Made by a program: the position numbers and the translations under genes. The notes below the pieces were generated by a model that did no database searches, was not told where the DNA came from, and was given only the letters and a program-made list of their open reading frames with translations. DNA of 64,000 nt from Neolentinus lepideus HHB14362 ss-1 (Eukaryota; Basidiomycota; Agaricomycetes; Gloeophyllales; Gloeophyllaceae), in contig KV425601.1 in assembly GCA_001632425.1 (NCBI GenBank), positions 62,001 through 126,000 on the forward strand, written 5' to 3'. Below are positions 23,676 to 35,504 of the stretch, one piece after another. The stretch's first letter is position 1; each line of letters opens with the position of its first letter.

Positions 23676-26114
23676 GTGGATGAGACAAGTCTTTTTCGAA
23701 GAACTTTGCGTCCAATGCTGCTGGTGGATATGATATATCCCCTTGATGCCGCTGTACTAGTAGTCTTCTCAGCAATTGTTGGACTGCTAGCTGTCTGGTT
23801 TTCTTTTCGGAAGCGACGTAGCGACAAGACGGTCCCCCCCGGGCCCAAAGGTTGGCCTCTTCTGGGAAACCTGTTCGATATCCCTCAATCGAGCGCATGG
23901 TATACGTTCACGGCCTGGCGCAAAGAATATGGTATGCTTTGTAGATTTTTAATAGAAGACTGGTACACTGGCGGTTAAGCCGTAGGATTACAAGCCCATG
24001 AGGAGGGCGCTGTCCCTCGGGCTTTATATACTACTTGTACAGAATGCTAGAATATACTACAATATTCATGAAATTCAAATGGGTTAACCTAATACCTAAT
24101 TTATATTCCTGAGCAATTTCCAACATGCTTCACTGTGTTCATTGTGCTTCTTTCCTATTCCTGGTAGCTTACCCTACGTCTAGGGAATATTGTCTATCTG
24201 AACGTTCTAGGACGCCCTATCCTCATCCTCAATACCTTGGAAACAGCCACTGATCTCTTTGAGGGACGTTTTGGCATCTACTCCGATCGTCCCGACTTCC
24301 CACTTGCGAATCTGTTAGTGGGATGAGGCATGATATAGCCCCATGATTTTGCTGACGTGAGGCATACAGTATCGGCCATGCATGGAACTTTGGATTCATG
24401 CCCTATGGGAAGGAATGGCGCACTCTCCGACGTATGTTCGCCAACAGATACACGGTTTCCTCATCTTTGCCAAGATTCTACGACTCCCATCGCCAATCCG
24501 CATCTGTGTTTCTTAACCACGTCCTCAAGAACCCCGACGACTGGTTCAACCATATTCGACTGTACGTTCTCCTTAGAGGATTATATATTGCATAGGTTAG
24601 CTCACTCCAATACCATAAAGTCGAGCTGGTCAGCTCATTATGAGCGTGACTTACGGCATCAATGTCGAGTCCCAGGACGACCCTCTTATCCGCACTGCAG
24701 AAGCCGTCATGAGTGTCACATCTATTGCCCTGAGCCCTTCTATGTGGCTTGTGAATCCGATTGCGATATGTCCGCTTCTCCTCCGTTTACTGTGTATCAC
24801 TACATACTCACTTATGTCTTCTCGTCCTCGTAGTACTAGCATTACCAGGATGGCTTGGGATTAAAACGGCGTTACCAGGACTGCAGAGATGGCGATCTGA
24901 CCTCGAAGAGCTGAGGAGAAGACCCTTTTCGCTATGCAAGTCGTCATTTGTAGGCAGTTCGCACTCTTCTTGTTCTATCATAGTTTCGGCCTAATGTGCA
25001 TTGTTGTCTAATCTTAGCACCAAGGGACGGCGAAGAACTCTTTTGTCTCATCTCTTCTGCAAGAGCTCAATCCTGCTGACGGGTCGAAGGAGGAGGAGTC
25101 CATCCATGATCCCGCTGCCGTAGCGTATGGAGGTGAGCCCCACTCTACCGAAAATGTTCAGTACGTAATGTTTTGACTTATTATTTGACTCGCAACAGCC
25201 GGCTATGAGACTGTATGCTATTCCTCGTGTAACGCTTGGCTGCTGCTGAATTCAAGTCCCTCAGACCGTCGCCGGTGGACAGATCTTCATCCTTACTATG
25301 ATGCTCTTTCCGGAAGTTCAGAAGCGTGCACAGGAAGAGATTGACCGCGTGGTAGGCAACGAGAGACTCCCAGACTTCATAGATCGCGAAAAACTCCCCT
25401 ATATCACCGCTCTTATGAAGGAGGTATTGCGCTGGCATCCACCTGCGCCCACAGGTATATTGATTCGTTACCCGGGTATACCTTCCGACTAAATGTGATA
25501 CAATGTATTTCAGGTATTCCCCACATGCTCAGGGAAGATGACACCTACAAAGGATATCATTTGCCCAAAGGAGCAGTGGTGATGGGAAATATCTGGTGAA
25601 CGCTTTAGACCCTTTCTCCTCGTTCACTTATATTTACACTCGGTACAGGGCTATCCTTCACGATCCTGAGATGTATCCGGACCCTGACTCGTTCAACCCC
25701 GAGCGGTTTATTCGTCGTGGCGTCTTGGACTGCACTACCAACGATCCAGGCCGTGTCGCATTCGGGTTCGGAAGGCGGTGAGCAGTCTATATAGTACTCA
25801 CATCCGCAAGCTCATGCCAGTCTCGAATCTAAACAAGTGTTTGTCCCGGAAAACTGTTTTCCGAGGATTCCCTCTGGATTATGATCGCCCAATTCTTAGC
25901 CGTGTTTACCGTGGAAGCTCACGACCCTTGTTCACCCCCGAATGTTGAGTTTACCGGTGGAGGAATTTCGTAAGTGTCTTGGCTGTTGCGTGTTCACCTT
26001 CAAGTTCACCGTAACGTTCACCTGTCCACCAGGCTTCCACTTCCTTTCGAGTGTGTCATCCGTCCGAGATCAAAAGGGGCGGCGGAACTCGTAGAATGCG
26101 CTTCTAGAAGTTAA
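23676..26114 (+). CDS. Cytochrome P450 monooxygenase (CYP64-like)
   Basis: Twelve exons (23676-23931, 24184-24313, 24370-24561, 24621-24769, 24834-24949, 25018-25132, 25199-25212, 25265-25454, 25514-25595, 25649-25777, 25838-25969, 26033-26114) join to 528 residues; a second ATG at 23715 would give 515. An N-terminal anchor helix is followed by PPGPKGWPLLGN. The I-helix motif is AGYETT (A320-T325), the K-helix ExxR is E377/R380, then FNPERF and the heme loop FGFGRRVCPG with ligand Cys460. All key residues are present. The family resembles O-methylsterigmatocystin oxidoreductase-like basidiomycete P450s, ER enzymes that oxidise secondary metabolites or xenobiotics. Intron 1 is 252 nt and AT-rich, unlike the other introns here. 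It is likely the oxidase of the neighbouring cluster. Confidence 0.95.
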
Positions 26115-26630
26115 TACAGTGCCCAGAGGGCTGAGCGTGTTACCATAGAATCGCATAACGGCTATATTCCGCAGTTTGGACTCTCATAGTGACAACAGGA
26201 AATCAACTGCCGGATCAGTTGTGTCGGTCTCTAAACCTCACCCTAGCTCGGTTGTGCGGATATCGTTCTTGATGAGGACTCGGACAGCAGAATAGAAAAT
26301 ATTGAGAGTTGGCAAAAGACTGGACATACCAGAGAGAGCCTCAACCATGACCTTTTCATCTTCGTTCGTGACGTGAAGTGGTGATATGTTTAGAAGACCG
26401 GAGTGACTGAGCGCGCCTGAGTTGGGGCTGGACGCTCCCGGAATGCATGGAAGCAGATCGCTACCTCGTCCGAGTCTCAAATCTCGGGGAGGCGAAGTTC
26501 ATAAATGGCTGGAACGGGTGTATTGAGCAGAACGATAATAATTGCAGAGTTTCCACCGTAAGAACACTACCAGATTCTGATCATGGTTCTATATATTGTA
26601 CATCTTAGTTATCGCAAATACTTCGAGTAA
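26115..26630. other. Convergent gap between P450 and ULA1
   Basis: Both flanking genes end here. An 80-codon minus-strand frame (26238-26480) has a protein-like composition but no start context or homology that I recognise. Confidence 0.45.
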
Positions 26631-28500
26631 TTACATCCCCACAGACCCCGTCCACATATCTATCATATCAATCACCAAATACCCCCTCTGCGGTACATAC
26701 TGCTTCGTGATCATCTTGATCGCTTCCTGCGCAACCATGCCCCCAAGGAAGGCAGCAACATTGGGCAGGTCGGCGGTCGGTGCGCGAGCACTGCATTGCA
26801 GAAGTCAGCATTGGAACGAGACCAAATGAATATGAAGGTAGGTACACTTCGCCTACGGCCACGTCTAACTGCTCTTCTGACAACTCAATGTCAGGACCAA
26901 GAATACACAGGACCTCCGCTTTGAGAGCATCCGCTGTTGGCGTTGAAGAGGGGTTCTTCAGTGTTAGTAAAGAGAGCGCGGAAAGTACTAGATGAGTGGC
27001 CACTTTAGCCGTTTCCTTTCCGCTAGGATCCATGGCTTTTGCATTCGCTATGTCATTACCTACAGTCGGATGGTCTCTCAGCGTTCCGATCCAAAACCAA
27101 TGAAAGCTATCACAAACCTAACGTCACCCGGTCCTCATCAAATCCGCCCCACTTCTTTCCCTTCATCACCAGCACAGCATGTGCGTTCTTAACAAACAAG
27201 TCCACTATCTCATCGTGGATCTTCACGTCCTTGCTAATCAGACTCTTGAATCGAGCCTTCTCCTCCTCCGCCCTGCGCTTGTACAAGGTCTGCAGGTGAA
27301 TGTAGTTCATCGTGTCAGATCGCATGTCAGGCAGGGTCGAGGTGAGCGGGAGGGTGTAAGGGGGTTCGAGCGTGAATTTATGTAGGGCAGAGAGGAGGTG
27401 GAAGAATGGAGGGGAGGAGGGGGTGAGAGATGAGAGGGAGGGGTCTTGAAAGAGCGACGAGATTTCCGAGGGGATCTGGACACAAGTCAGGGAGAGGACA
27501 TGGTGAGGAAGGAAGGAGCATACAGTAGTCTCTGTCCAGGCGCGGTAAGCTTGTGCCTCGGCTTCGTCGAAGTTCTCCTCGTCGAGCTTCTTCTTCATGC
27601 CTTGGATACTCTTCTTGAACTGCTGCTTCTCGGCATACGTTTTCGGCGGATTGCCCTCATGCTTGCAATGGGTGTTAGTAGATACTAGATAATAGCTATA
27701 CGATGTAGCACGTACTAACTTCTTCCAGTCCTCTAGCGCCCGGACCAGAATCAGGACGTAGGGGATGTGAGCGTGGTCAGTGGGGTCCATGTTGTCGAAG
27801 TCGAGAGACACAGCGTGCTCGTACAACTCCGGGAATGGCTTGTCTATACGTAGTGATGGTGCAGATTCTGAGTGGCTCTCAATGACTGAGTGGCATGCGA
27901 CAGTCAGAGGAGAACATATGAATAGGATATATCCTTACTTGTGTGCTCATGGAACTGAATGAAAAACTCAGCAACAAAGCCCGCCGATCTCACCACCATC
28001 AAAGTAGGGTGCGAAGAATCGGACCATAGGAACTTCGCCAGCTTATCGAGTAGAGCCGGCTGCAGATTGTGCGCGATGACGAGACTGAACTGGAGAAAAT
28101 AGTCGGGGTTCGAGTTCAAGATCTCCTCGACGTTTCCATGATCGGCTCTGCCCTCGACGCTATCGTTCAACTCGCCCAGCAGTCGGACAGCCTCGTCCGC
28201 GCGCCGCTTGCCGATACTCTTTTGGCCCTCGAAGAAAAAGTTGTTTCCTGCATCTTCGGGAGTGACCTCGCGATGATCGAGGATGGTGAAGTGGCCAATA
28301 CCGGGGAGTACGAGGTTCTTCATGATCGAGGTGGAAGTTGCGGAGGCGCCGATCACAAGAATACGAGACGATTCGAGGGCGGCCTGGCCCGTCGCAGCCC
28401 ATAGTCTGTGTATTTCAGCGTCAGGTAGTTGGGACAAAGGTAGGGACCGTACCGAAGCTGACGATCATAACGTCTGGTCTTGTTGTCTGGTTGGCCTCTT
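26631..28500 (-). CDS. ULA1: NEDD8-activating enzyme E1 regulatory subunit (APP-BP1/Ula1)
   Basis: Exons joined from the KTRRYDRQLR segment near 28470 to the stop at 26631 encode a nearly complete protein of about 500 residues. The ThiF-type adenylation fold starts with YDRQLRLWAATGQ and the nucleotide-binding ILVIGASATS, then LPGIGHFTILDH and EDAGNNFFF. The C-terminal half has the Ula1 layout, including PTADLPNVAAFLGGMVAQE and a short QYVPQRGYLVIDMI end. Like other Ula1 proteins it lacks a catalytic cysteine; it pairs with Uba3 to activate NEDD8/Rub1 for cullin modification. The first exon with the start codon could not be identified upstream of about 28500. It is divergent from PUF6. Confidence 0.92.
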
Positions 28501-28972
28501 AGTCCATGAATTATTAGGACATTCTCTGCATCGTAGTCTCGGATCCTTACGTAGCTACGGCAGTTGTTACGGTTTCAATGTCTTGTGGTTCACTATGAAC
28601 ACGCTATGAACTCAGTGTCTTGAGCCGATCGTATGTGCAACTTACCTAGTCATCACGTTATTTATATTCTGTACTGACTCTAATCGCGAAAGACCATTCA
28701 GTGAAAACGCAGAGGTTTAATATTCACAACAAGATAATTAGACAAGACCGAGCCACTGACCTTCTTAGATCCCTAGCTTGAAATCCTGTATGAAAAGCGG
28801 TCAAGTAATAGTAAGCCTTACTATTTATTAGGCGCTTCACCAGCTGATCTAAAAATAGACCCACTTACTTTCTTGATTCCACTCGACTGTCTGCCACTGT
28901 CGGTTACTTCTACGCTTTGCACACGACCAGGATACACTATATCGTAGCTACTGCTCTCACTGCTCACTGTCG
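28501..28972. promoter_or_regulatory. Divergent promoter between ULA1 and PUF6
   Basis: About 470 bp. It must contain the missing ULA1 first exon and start codon, plus the PUF6 core promoter. No reliable TATA box was assigned to either gene. Confidence 0.4.
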
Positions 28973-31306
28973 ATGGCGAAAGAATCGGCTCAAAAGAGAC
29001 CCGCAAAGACGCAGGACGGGCCTCCTAGTAAGAAAATTCAGCTCGCGAACCCTAGCAAGGAACGGCCTGCGCCAGGGAAGCGCAGTAGACCGATCACGGC
29101 CACGAACGACAGCGACAACAGCTCAGAAGACGAGTTCGAGGACGCTGATGACGGGGAAGATGTCGAGGATGTGATGGAAGCGGAGGCCGTTGGCAAGAAG
29201 GCCATGAACGGCACAGGTACGTTTGCCCTACTCCTACTTGGATTGTACTCAATGCAAGACGTTCAGCCGTACGAGAATCACACAAGGCACAAAAAGCTCT
29301 TCTTAACGAGCGCAAAGCGGTAAAACCACACGCTGATCTGTTGAGTAGTGCAAAGCGGATATGGAATCTCGCTCGGCAAAAGAACATTCCCGAGCCAGAG
29401 CGGCGAAAACATGTACAAGACTTGATGAACGTCATTCGCGGAAATGTGAAGGATATCGTATTTAAACACGATGCAAGTCGGATCGTACAGACCGCTGTGA
29501 AGTATGGAAAGCAGGACGTGCGAGACGAAATTGCAGAAGAATTGAAAGGAAGTTACATGGAGTTGGTACAGCGACGGTACTCAAAGGTATGAGGCAAGGA
29601 AACACATCCTGTATGAATTTTAACAGTGAGATCCTAGTTTCTCGTAGGCAAACTGATACGACAATGCCCCGCACACCGCGCCTCCGTTCTGCTTGAGTTT
29701 CAAGGCAATGTAATGCGACTGTTGCTCCATCTTGAAGCCTCTCGTGTCATTGCTGACGCTTACGAGCTTTACGGGAATGCGTACGAGCGCTCAATCTTAC
29801 TGCGGGATTTCTATGGCAAGGAGGCGTCTTTATTCTCCCTCACTAGTGGAAGCGAGGCCGACAAGGAGCGATCAAAGAAGGGGCTGAAGGGTGTGCTCGA
29901 GAGTGCACAGTGCGAGATGAGGAGAAGGGTATTGGCTTCGTTGAAAGATAACCTGGTTTCAATGTCAGTCGAGTGAAGAATTCATCTTGAGGGAAGGCTG
30001 ATATGTTTCGTCATAGATTCAATAATTCGGACAAGGGCGCTGTAACACATGCTATCGTGCATCATGCACTGTGGGAGTATATCACGGAAATAAACAGCCT
30101 CGAGGATGACGCGGAGCAAGCGAAGTTGTACAGAGAGATCTTTGACAGGCGCGTATCTCTACCATCTGAATAATGTACTTTTCCTCATGGATTATCCAGT
30201 TGCCAGGACGTCATAGCGGAAATGGTTCACACCAAGCACGGCAGTCGTGTAGTTCGTGAGTTCATTGCTCGGGGCACGGCGAAGGTAGAGCTTCTCCAAT
30301 CGGGTTGATGGACGTGCGCTTACCAATATATCAGGACCGGAAACACATTGTCAAAGCCCTCAAGCCCCATATCGAGCGCATCTGCCTGGACGACGAAGCA
30401 CAGCTCGTGCTCTTTACTGCTCTGGACTGTATCGAGTTGGTGACCTTTCCTCTGCCTTTTCATTTCTCTAACCTTTTGTCGACAGCGACACGAAACTCCT
30501 CGCAAAATCCATCCTAACCGAAATCACTTCAAAAGCTGCGACACTATACCGCACTCCACAAGGCCGCAGATCTCTACTTTATCCTATTGTGCCAAGGTCG
30601 AGGCGGCACTTCACCCCCGCGCAGATCGCGGTGATGAGCGAGACGGATGAAGTAAAGGCGAAGGCTGGGATGAGCAAGAAGGATGATGAGGTGCGGAGGG
30701 AAGAGGTGCGTAAGGCAGCGGGTGAAGGCTTGCTAGAGTGGCTAGGACGGAGTGGCGAGGAGGTAGTTAGAGATCCTGGAGGGTCATTGGTTGTTTGTGA
30801 AGTTATGTTGTATGTTGAAGGTGGTGAGTTTTTGCTCCGTTTTTGGTCCCCGCAGTTTGTATTCGATTGAGTGTTGATGTGGCATAGATAAAACGGCGGT
30901 GATGGAGAGCCTCTTGAAAGCCGCGGCTTCGCCATATCCAGGAAAATCCGAGTCCTCGCATCCCATCGATCTGCCTCACACAGCCCGAGTGTACAAGAAC
31001 CTCCTTCAGGGCGGCCACTTTGATCACTCCTCGTCCAGAATCTCCCGCTCTCCCTTCTTCTCCCCGAGCCCGTTCGCCAGTCAATTTGTTAACACTGTAG
31101 GGAAGGACGTGACCGTGGCCATGGCCAAGGGCAATGGTGCGTTTGTTGTGGCGGAGCTATTGGAACGAGTCAAGGCGGAGGGTGACGAGGAGACGAAGAG
31201 GGAGGTGAGAGAATGGTTCGGGAGCGATGTGAAGAATGAGATGGCAGGAAGTGAGATGAAGGGGAAGAAGGTCTTGTTGGAGAAGGTGGATGCTCTATTA
31301 ACGTAG
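28973..31306 (+). CDS. PUF6: Pumilio-homology ribosome biogenesis protein Puf6
   Basis: Multi-exon gene beginning MAKESAQKRP and ending at 31306. The N-terminus is basic then acidic (nuclear/nucleolar type). PUF repeats follow, with typical segments such as DIVFKHDASRIVQTAVKYG and HTKHGSRVVREFIARG, then a CPL domain in the C-terminal third. Splices at 29586/29638, 30284/30335 and 30434/30486 are all in frame. In yeast, Puf6 acts in 60S subunit assembly in the nucleolus and represses ASH1 mRNA translation. The protein is conserved throughout fungi, and I see no damage. Between 30600 and 30790 there is a Lys/Glu-rich linker. Confidence 0.93.
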
Positions 31307-33803
31307 TACATGGTACGTGGTTTCATCCTGCTTCTGTGGTTCTGAAGTCGTATCGATATGCTAATTTATGACAGCAGTTAATGCAAGGCTCACACTACCA
31401 AGACGTGGACTGTACTTGGTTTTACAGCAGTTTCGATGGTCCTTTCGGTATTTCGAATGCGTGCGAAGGGTATCACTGTTTATTTGGTCGTGTTTGTGTG
31501 ATGGTCACCCGAGTGTACGAAACTCCGTGCCACAGTTTCGCGTCATTGTGCCACATTTTTACCAGGCTTCTCCTCCTAATCCCGTTTCTACTAATGCATC
31601 CCATTTACTGCTCGCCAAAAGCATGATTCCACCAGATCACGTGCTCGGGACCAAGATCCAGAAATTGGACGAGGAAGGCCGAGGCCAGTGGATTGAATAC
31701 TTTCGACAGTCTCCAGATGAAGGACCGACAAAATTGTGAGCTTGATAAAGCAGTCCTTTCTGGTGACGAGAATCAAGGAATGTGAGTTCATTCAACTTAA
31801 TCGACTCAATGTCAGTGCGTACCGATTTGAAACATCGCCACAGGTTTCGCAGGTTTGGAGAAGCAGATCGTGGCGATTCCCGACCGGGATATGATTATAA
31901 GCTCTTGTTTCTTACATGCTGGCAAAGCACGGACGCATGCCATTGGGAATATGGTGCTAGGGCTGTCTTGGATCCTCTCACGGCATCTATCAAAGCTACG
32001 GGCGGCCGTTAAGGTCCCGATGTCCATATTATGGAAAGCAGCGATACTTTTCATAGGCCGAGTCCTCTCTGGGCTGTATATACACTGGAGAAACGGTCTG
32101 ACACGGTAAGACCCTTGCCACTGTCGCACATGTCTTGTCGCATCAATGTCTCTTCTCTTGTCTAGAGGTACGCCACGCTCTGGGACGACACGGGATTGTT
32201 CGGTCCAGTTGACTTCGGCGAATTCGCGAGCGAGTAGGTGGTGCGTAAATAATTATTCGACGTATACCTTTGGTTCACTTATTTAGACACTGATGCAAAC
32301 ATGTGCACAGTTCCCCAAGGCCGGTCCAAGAGCAAAGTGGCCATTGGACAACGAGCAAGAGTGGGCGCCTGCTCGTCGGATGTGGTGCGAAGTATTGTAC
32401 CACGGTTCCCAGTGCCTTTGACAAGTAATTTTTTTACATCAGCTTTACGATGCCTGTTCCAGGCATGACTGAAATTTCTTCATATTCACGAACTATGAGA
32501 TATAGCCCTTCGGTCCATTCAGCGAAAGGGTGTCTTTTACGTCTTCGTAATAATAATTTCTCATTAGGCTTGCAGATAAACTGACTGCTCTCGTCTCTTT
32601 GTAGCCAACATGCAGCCTAAGCTTGCCGTGTCCATTGGACCTGGACCATCCTTAGTGCAGATGTTCTTTACTCGCTGTCAGGGGATGGGCTGTGGCCACT
32701 TCTGAATGTGATGCTGTTCATATCTGCCGTGTTGAATTCAGCATTAAGACAGCAACATTATCCACCTTCCAGTCGGATTTACAGTTAACTGATATCATCT
32801 TTGGCTTCCTCGAATTGTAAAATTGATGTCGCCTTCTTCTAACAAGGAGCATTATAGAATGCTCGATATTGATCCTGATCAGTCGGGAAGAGCCGCTGTA
32901 GATTATTCCCACCCTCATGTATGTACATTTTCTTCCGCTTCGACACTCCAATTGTGGCACCCACAAATACCAGTCGAGCTATTGATCATGTCTGGCCTTG
33001 CGATGGACCTGTGAACTTGAACAAGTGCCTGAGATGCGTTGAGACCCATAAAGGTGCGAGTTATAGCTACATAACCCATAACATCACCTGTCGTCGGAGA
33101 ACAATATTGTATATAGCTCTCGATCTGACCGCGGAATTCACTATCAGATGCACGACTGATACTCAGCTATCTTCAAGTGGCTGATGGACTACGTGCGATG
33201 ATCCTTGCAGCTGCTGAACCGGTATCATTTTCATCAGCCTTTGCTACCTAGGTTCGTGAAGAATATCTTGGTCAGACGTTAACCGACTGCGCTCTTAAAT
33301 GCATCAGCAATCGACTGTGGCTGAGTCGTACACACCCATTTCGGACACACTCGGAACCCACGTGAGGGCGCGATCGTGCACAGGAGCCACAGACGTGCAT
33401 CAGCTGGTGGCCGGAGTTGTTCAACTCTCAGTCGAGACTGCTGACAGACCATCGGGCCACCAGGTGTATTCGCACGTTGATGGTACTGACGAGCTTCGAT
33501 GCATTTCAGGAGCCAGAAATGCTACGAAGGTTCGTTAATATGAACTGCCACCATTGTACACACCCACAGGCGTCGGAAGCGCGGCACACTTTCCATATAT
33601 AATACAAAGTGCACTGCGAGATCTCATCACGATCATCCCGAAATCCGTTTCTACGTGAGTATAAGGTCTGTGGCAAATCTCTGATCGGCGACTTTGATTG
33701 TGGAAAGGGTGTCGCCTCATGCTCGATCGAATTTTAGGCGCATTGTCTTTCTCGGCCACAGAAGCGCGTTTGTCAAACGGTGGCACGTCGATGATGGTAC
33801 GGG
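31307..33803. other. Unresolved coding traces, no intact gene
   Basis: Several plus-strand pieces look like exons. An ATG-led stretch at 31622-31736 ends in a good GTGAGC donor, and about 31845-31960 reads as a plausible enzyme-like segment with IPDRDMI. Short acidic exon-like pieces lie near 32165-32238 and 32310-32420. I could not join them into one frame, and stop codons intervene, so a decayed or very intron-rich gene is likely. 32440-33640 shows nothing beyond short overlapping frames. Confidence 0.4.
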
Positions 33804-33810
33804 TATATAA
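33804..33810 (+). promoter_or_regulatory. Likely TATA box of the orphan gene at 33893
   Basis: TATATAA 83 nt upstream of the ATG at 33893, followed by a C/T-rich leader typical of fungal transcription starts. Confidence 0.6.
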
Positions 33811-33892
33811 ACGCTCCCTTTTCCCTTCCTCTTCACGATTCGCCTCTGTCACCCCACGACTCTTCTATCAGCTATCGTATCATATCTGGACT

Positions 33893-35207
33893 ATGGACAA
33901 CACCGTCAGCGTGAAGGATTACATATCCAGTGCCATCCTTTGTCCTCTGACTTCGAATCAATTCATGCGCTTTGACGTTATCCGTGCTGGACCCCAACCG
34001 CGAAGTATCAGGGAGGTGATACGATCAGCACTTCCGTGCAAATATGAACCTCTCTGTGAGGTTCAAGTCCACGGGTCCGCATCGAATCCACTTCTGTGTT
34101 GCGTTGATAGTTGTAAGTGGTTTTCCTGTACTTTACTGTGCCACCGAGGGTCACTTATTCGTATGTCTATGTAGACTTTCGCGACGTCCACGACTCACGT
34201 GTAAATCACGACAACCTATTAGTTCCCGCACCAGGGATCAAGCGGTGTGATCGCGATCACGAAGTTCATGACCCGCGTGAATTGGGAGATGAGGTTGAAG
34301 GTGTATTGAAGACAGCAGTCCACGTAGCTCGCTCTCTGGGCACTAACGAGCTACCGGTTCCTGGACTGACGCTCGGGACAAGTCGGGCCAATGAAATTCT
34401 AGCTCGGAGCAGTACGCAATTCTCGGATATTCGAGTCATTTCCTGGAACGTAAGTGTTGCTTCGTCCAGCGAGACCCGTCGTTTTATGGTTACATGACAA
34501 AACGTGGCATATAGGACTCTGAAGGATCTGCAACACCCACAATGGCTGTGATCTGCATAGCTCCTGGGTATTTCACAATACAGGACTGGAAATCGTTTTG
34601 TTCGGTGAGAGTCGTAAGTGTCGTCACCTGCCACTTGTAAAATATGATGGGATCTTCTGACGCATTCAGTTCGAGGACGACGCCTTCGAGGCGAACATTG
34701 TGTACGATGACGATGAAGAAGATGAGTGCACCCAGGGAGAGTGCTCGAACATCAACATGGCTTGGCCTAGATGGAAGACGGTATGGGCTATTGTAAGTGA
34801 TATTCCCAATTTCATTGGTCTCTGAACTTAGCATTGTCTAGACCCACGCCGCCTGCCGTGAGCTCCACGTCGAACACTTTGCAGTGACAACGTTCGACCG
34901 ATGGGCATTCGGCTTCTTCAAACCGGGCATCGTCATTTCCGATCCCTCGAACTCCTTGCCACGGGAACGACCAGACCGGCCGACCGCATTAATCACTCCC
35001 ATGGTCGACGCTTTCGTCGCTGACCCACAGCGTCCCCCAATCATGAAAATTCTAGTGTATTGGTGTCAGATGTCTCGCGGACAGAGAGAAGCCTGCCAGA
35101 TTTACGCCCTTCACCATAATAGTTCTATAAAGTGTAATTGCCGTTGGGAGGCGCTACTTACGGAGGCGGACTTGGAATACCACCGGATGGGGTATGCCTC
35201 GGACTGA
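33893..35207 (+). CDS. Orphan protein, five exons, function unknown
   Basis: Exons 33893-34112, 34175-34449, 34515-34604, 34670-34792 and 34842-35207 join exactly to 357 residues. I do not recognise the family. There is no signal peptide or membrane helix. The middle contains an acidic stretch (YDDDDEEDE) followed by Cys residues. The C-terminal third is soluble with several Cys and Trp (ILVYWCQMSRGQ, KCNCRWEALL) and could form a small domain. Every intron has good GT-AG ends, and the total is a multiple of three, so the gene is probably real and expressed. Its best guess is a lineage-restricted basidiomycete protein. Confidence 0.72.
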
Positions 35208-35504
35208 GCATCTACTCCATCGCATCCTCGCATGGAGTGTATATGTATGTCTTATCTGTCATTGCTGTTACCCTGTACATCACTATAGCCATATAATAAA
35301 TACCCTTCGCTTATACACAAGCCCATTGGAAGTCCACGCAATCTCACTTATGTGGCATGGTGTACTATTAATGCAATTATATTGATATCAAAATACAAAA
35401 ATACTAAGAGTACATGATTAGGGTATGACTTCTATGTTATAATAATAATAAAGTAGAAAGTGAGAGAAGATATTATACGGGAGAAATAAATGTCATCTCG
35501 CTCC
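35208..35504. other. Convergent 3' gap
   Basis: A 300-bp AT-rich stretch (35380-35490) between two converging genes. It probably contains both polyadenylation regions, with AATAAT/AATAAA-like strings. No gene. Confidence 0.5.

Noticed and set aside
34266..34634. 122-codon minus-strand frame
   Set aside because: Antisense to exons 2-3 of the orphan gene, whose exons join exactly.
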